Positions 5,484-6,958 of a DNA stretch of 6,958 nucleotides are shown piece after piece. This DNA comes from Alphaproteobacteria bacterium UBA7371 (GTDB lineage: Bacteria; Pseudomonadota; Alphaproteobacteria; UBA8317). The notes under the pieces are model-generated. The model did not search any database, was not told where the DNA came from, and saw only the letters and a list, made by a program, of their open reading frames with translations. The stretch lies in assembly GCA_002469865.1 (NCBI GenBank), contig DKOD01000134.1, positions 1 to 6,958 on the forward strand, read 5' to 3'. The translations under genes and the position numbers were made by a program. Each line of letters begins with the position of its first letter. Position 1 is the first letter of the stretch.

Positions 5484-6958
5484 ATGTATTCACGTCGTGA
5501 ATTCCTTCAAGTGACCGCAGCAACGGCAGCCATTCTTGGTACCAATACCCCCCTTGGTGCATGGGCTGCTGGCCAAAAAATCACACAAGATCAATTGTTG
5601 GATTTTGAGGCGAAAGGAAACGTAACACTGTTGCACCTGACTGATATTCACGCCCAATTGGTCCCAGTTTATTTCCGTGAACCTTCAGTGAATCTTGGGG
5701 TTGGTGAAGTTAATGGTCTTGTTCCTCACATAACTGGCCAGGATTTTTTGACACGTTATGATCTCAAGCGGAACACGCTTGATGCCTATGCGCTGACATA
5801 TTTGGACTTTAACGAGATGGCCCAAGTTTATGGCCGTGTCGGTGGCATAGATCGTATGAAGACCGTTGTTGATGCCATTCGGGCTGAACGCCCCGAAAAC
5901 ACCCTACTGCTTGATGGTGGCGACACTTGGCAGGGGTCTTATACGTCTTACAAAACCCAAGGCATGGATATGGTTCAAGTCATGAATGCGTTGGGTGTGG
6001 ATGCAATGACAGCGCATTGGGAATTCACCTACGGAACCGACCGGGTAAACGAACTCATAGAGGCGTTGGATTTCCCATTTTTGGTTGGCAACGTTCGTGA
6101 CACTGAATGGGATGAACCAGTTTTTGAAGCCATCAATTATTTTGAGCGCGGTGGTGTTAAGATTGCTGTTATTGGACAGGCTTTCCCTTACACACCCATT
6201 GCCAATCCTCGTTACATGATACCGGAATATTCATTTGGTATTCGCGAAGAAGAAATGGCGAAAAACGTGGAAAAGGCACGCGCCAATGGCGCCGAACTCG
6301 TGGTGGTTGTCTCACATAATGGATTTGATACGGACCGCAAAATGGCGCAGCGGGTGAAGGGCATCGACGTTTTGCTGTCTGGTCATACCCATGATGCGGT
6401 GCCAGAAGCTGTTCAAGTGGGCAAAACATTGCTTATTGCTTCCGGTTCGCATGGCAAATTTCTCTCCCGTTTGGATTTGGACGTTCAAGGTGGTGAAGTG
6501 CGGGATTATTCCTTCCGACTGATACCAATACTATCTGATGTCATCACACCCGACCCAGAAATGCGTAAGCTGGTACAAGAAATTCGTGCCCCCCATGAAC
6601 AAGAACTACGCCGGGAATTGGCCAAAACCGAATCCACTTTGTTCCGCCGCGGCAATTTTAATGGCACATTTGATGACCTAATTTGTGATGCACTCTTAGA
6701 GGAACGCGACGCGCAAATAGCCCTATCACCTGGCTTCCGTTGGGGTGCTTCATTGCTTCCCGGTCAAGCCATTACGGTGGAGGATGTTCACAACATGACA
6801 TCAATTACCTACCCAGCTGCCTACCGCAGCGGCATGACGGGCAACACCTTGAAAGAAGTCTTGGAGGATGTTGCTGACAACCTCTTTAATAAGGATCCGT
6901 ATTATCAGCAGGGTGGGGATATGGTGCGTGTTGGTGGCCTCGGCTACACTATTAACCC
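5484..6958 (+). CDS. soxB: SoxB, dimanganese sulfate thiohydrolase, 3'-truncated
   Basis: The frame is open from the ATG at 5484 to the window end, showing 491 residues. SoxB proteins are usually about 560-570 residues, so roughly the last 70-80 are missing. It begins with a twin-arginine signal (SRREFLQ, 3-9), ending around AWA/AG (residue 28). The metallophosphatase-like domain shows LTDIHAQL (D54, H56), GGDTWQGS (D147), AHWEFTYG (177-184), VSHNGFDTD (H278) and SGHTHDA (H301, H303). The HWEFTYG form and QGGDMVRVGG (476-485) separate SoxB from ordinary 5'-nucleotidases. The second domain of the 5'-nucleotidase fold starts near residue 375. SoxB hydrolyses the sulfonate from SoxY-cysteine S-thiosulfonate, releasing sulfate in the periplasm. 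GGAG (5470-5473) precedes the ATG at slightly long spacing of ten bases. The gene is separated from soxA by a strong terminator. Confidence 0.96.
   Translation, partial: MYSRREFLQVTAATAAILGTNTPLGAWAAGQKITQDQLLDFEAKGNVTLLHLTDIHAQLVPVYFREPSVNLGVGEVNGLVPHITGQDFLTRYDLKRNTLDAYALTYLDFNEMAQVYGRVGGIDRMKTVVDAIRAERPENTLLLDGGDTWQGSYTSYKTQGMDMVQVMNALGVDAMTAHWEFTYGTDRVNELIEALDFPFLVGNVRDTEWDEPVFEAINYFERGGVKIAVIGQAFPYTPIANPRYMIPEYSFGIREEEMAKNVEKARANGAELVVVVSHNGFDTDRKMAQRVKGIDVLLSGHTHDAVPEAVQVGKTLLIASGSHGKFLSRLDLDVQGGEVRDYSFRLIPILSDVITPDPEMRKLVQEIRAPHEQELRRELAKTESTLFRRGNFNGTFDDLICDALLEERDAQIALSPGFRWGASLLPGQAITVEDVHNMTSITYPAAYRSGMTGNTLKEVLEDVADNLFNKDPYYQQGGDMVRVGGLGYTIN

Noticed and set aside
1..6958. tRNA or rRNA genes, CRISPR arrays, insertion sequences, attachment sites
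   Set aside because: None was seen: genes are closely packed with familiar products, the largest gap is 168 nt, and there are no repeat-spacer patterns or transposase remnants.

Overview
The window suggests an alphaproteobacterium with moderate base composition, clearly less GC-rich than Paracoccus or Rhodovulum. The evidence is a Fur/Mur-type regulator without the zinc CxxC pairs and a Paracoccus-style sox (thiosulfate/sulfur oxidation) cluster. The species cannot be named from the sequence. The last two thirds are the start of a sox operon; the first fifth is an iron-acquisition and iron-regulation module.

Layout. Bases 1-873 (+) are the 3' part of a gene for a periplasmic Fe(3+)-binding protein of an ABC importer; its 5' end lies outside the window. 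A Fur-family regulator (898-1323, +) follows after 24 nt. Converging on it is a two-gene minus-strand unit: a periplasmic SoxS-type thioredoxin (about 2319-1918) and a 2-hydroxychromene-2-carboxylate isomerase/DsbA-like protein (1921-1337). These two overlap by an ATGA. Only 20 nt from the chosen soxS start, and divergent from it, soxV begins (2340-3077, CcdA family). After a 168-nt AT-rich spacer with two inverted repeats come soxX (3246-3692), soxY (3721-4173), soxZ (4198-4524), soxA (4587-5405) and soxB (5484 to the window end, truncated).

How the genes work together. SoxAX, a c-type cytochrome complex, is known to attach thiosulfate oxidatively to the C-terminal cysteine of SoxY in the SoxYZ carrier. 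SoxB then hydrolyses the terminal sulfonate to release sulfate. SoxV carries reductant across the membrane, and SoxS-type thioredoxins keep the SoxY cysteine active. Export routes visible here fit this: SoxX and SoxA have Sec-type signals, SoxY and SoxB have twin-arginine signals, and SoxZ has none and presumably travels with SoxY.

Points of note: a textbook intrinsic terminator between soxA and soxB, a second GC-rich hairpin between soxZ and soxA, very tight divergent packing of soxS and soxV, absence of soxW between soxV and soxX, absence of soxR next to soxS, and an isomerase-like gene coupled to soxS. I found no wholly new system. The novelty lies in the arrangement and its probable regulation.
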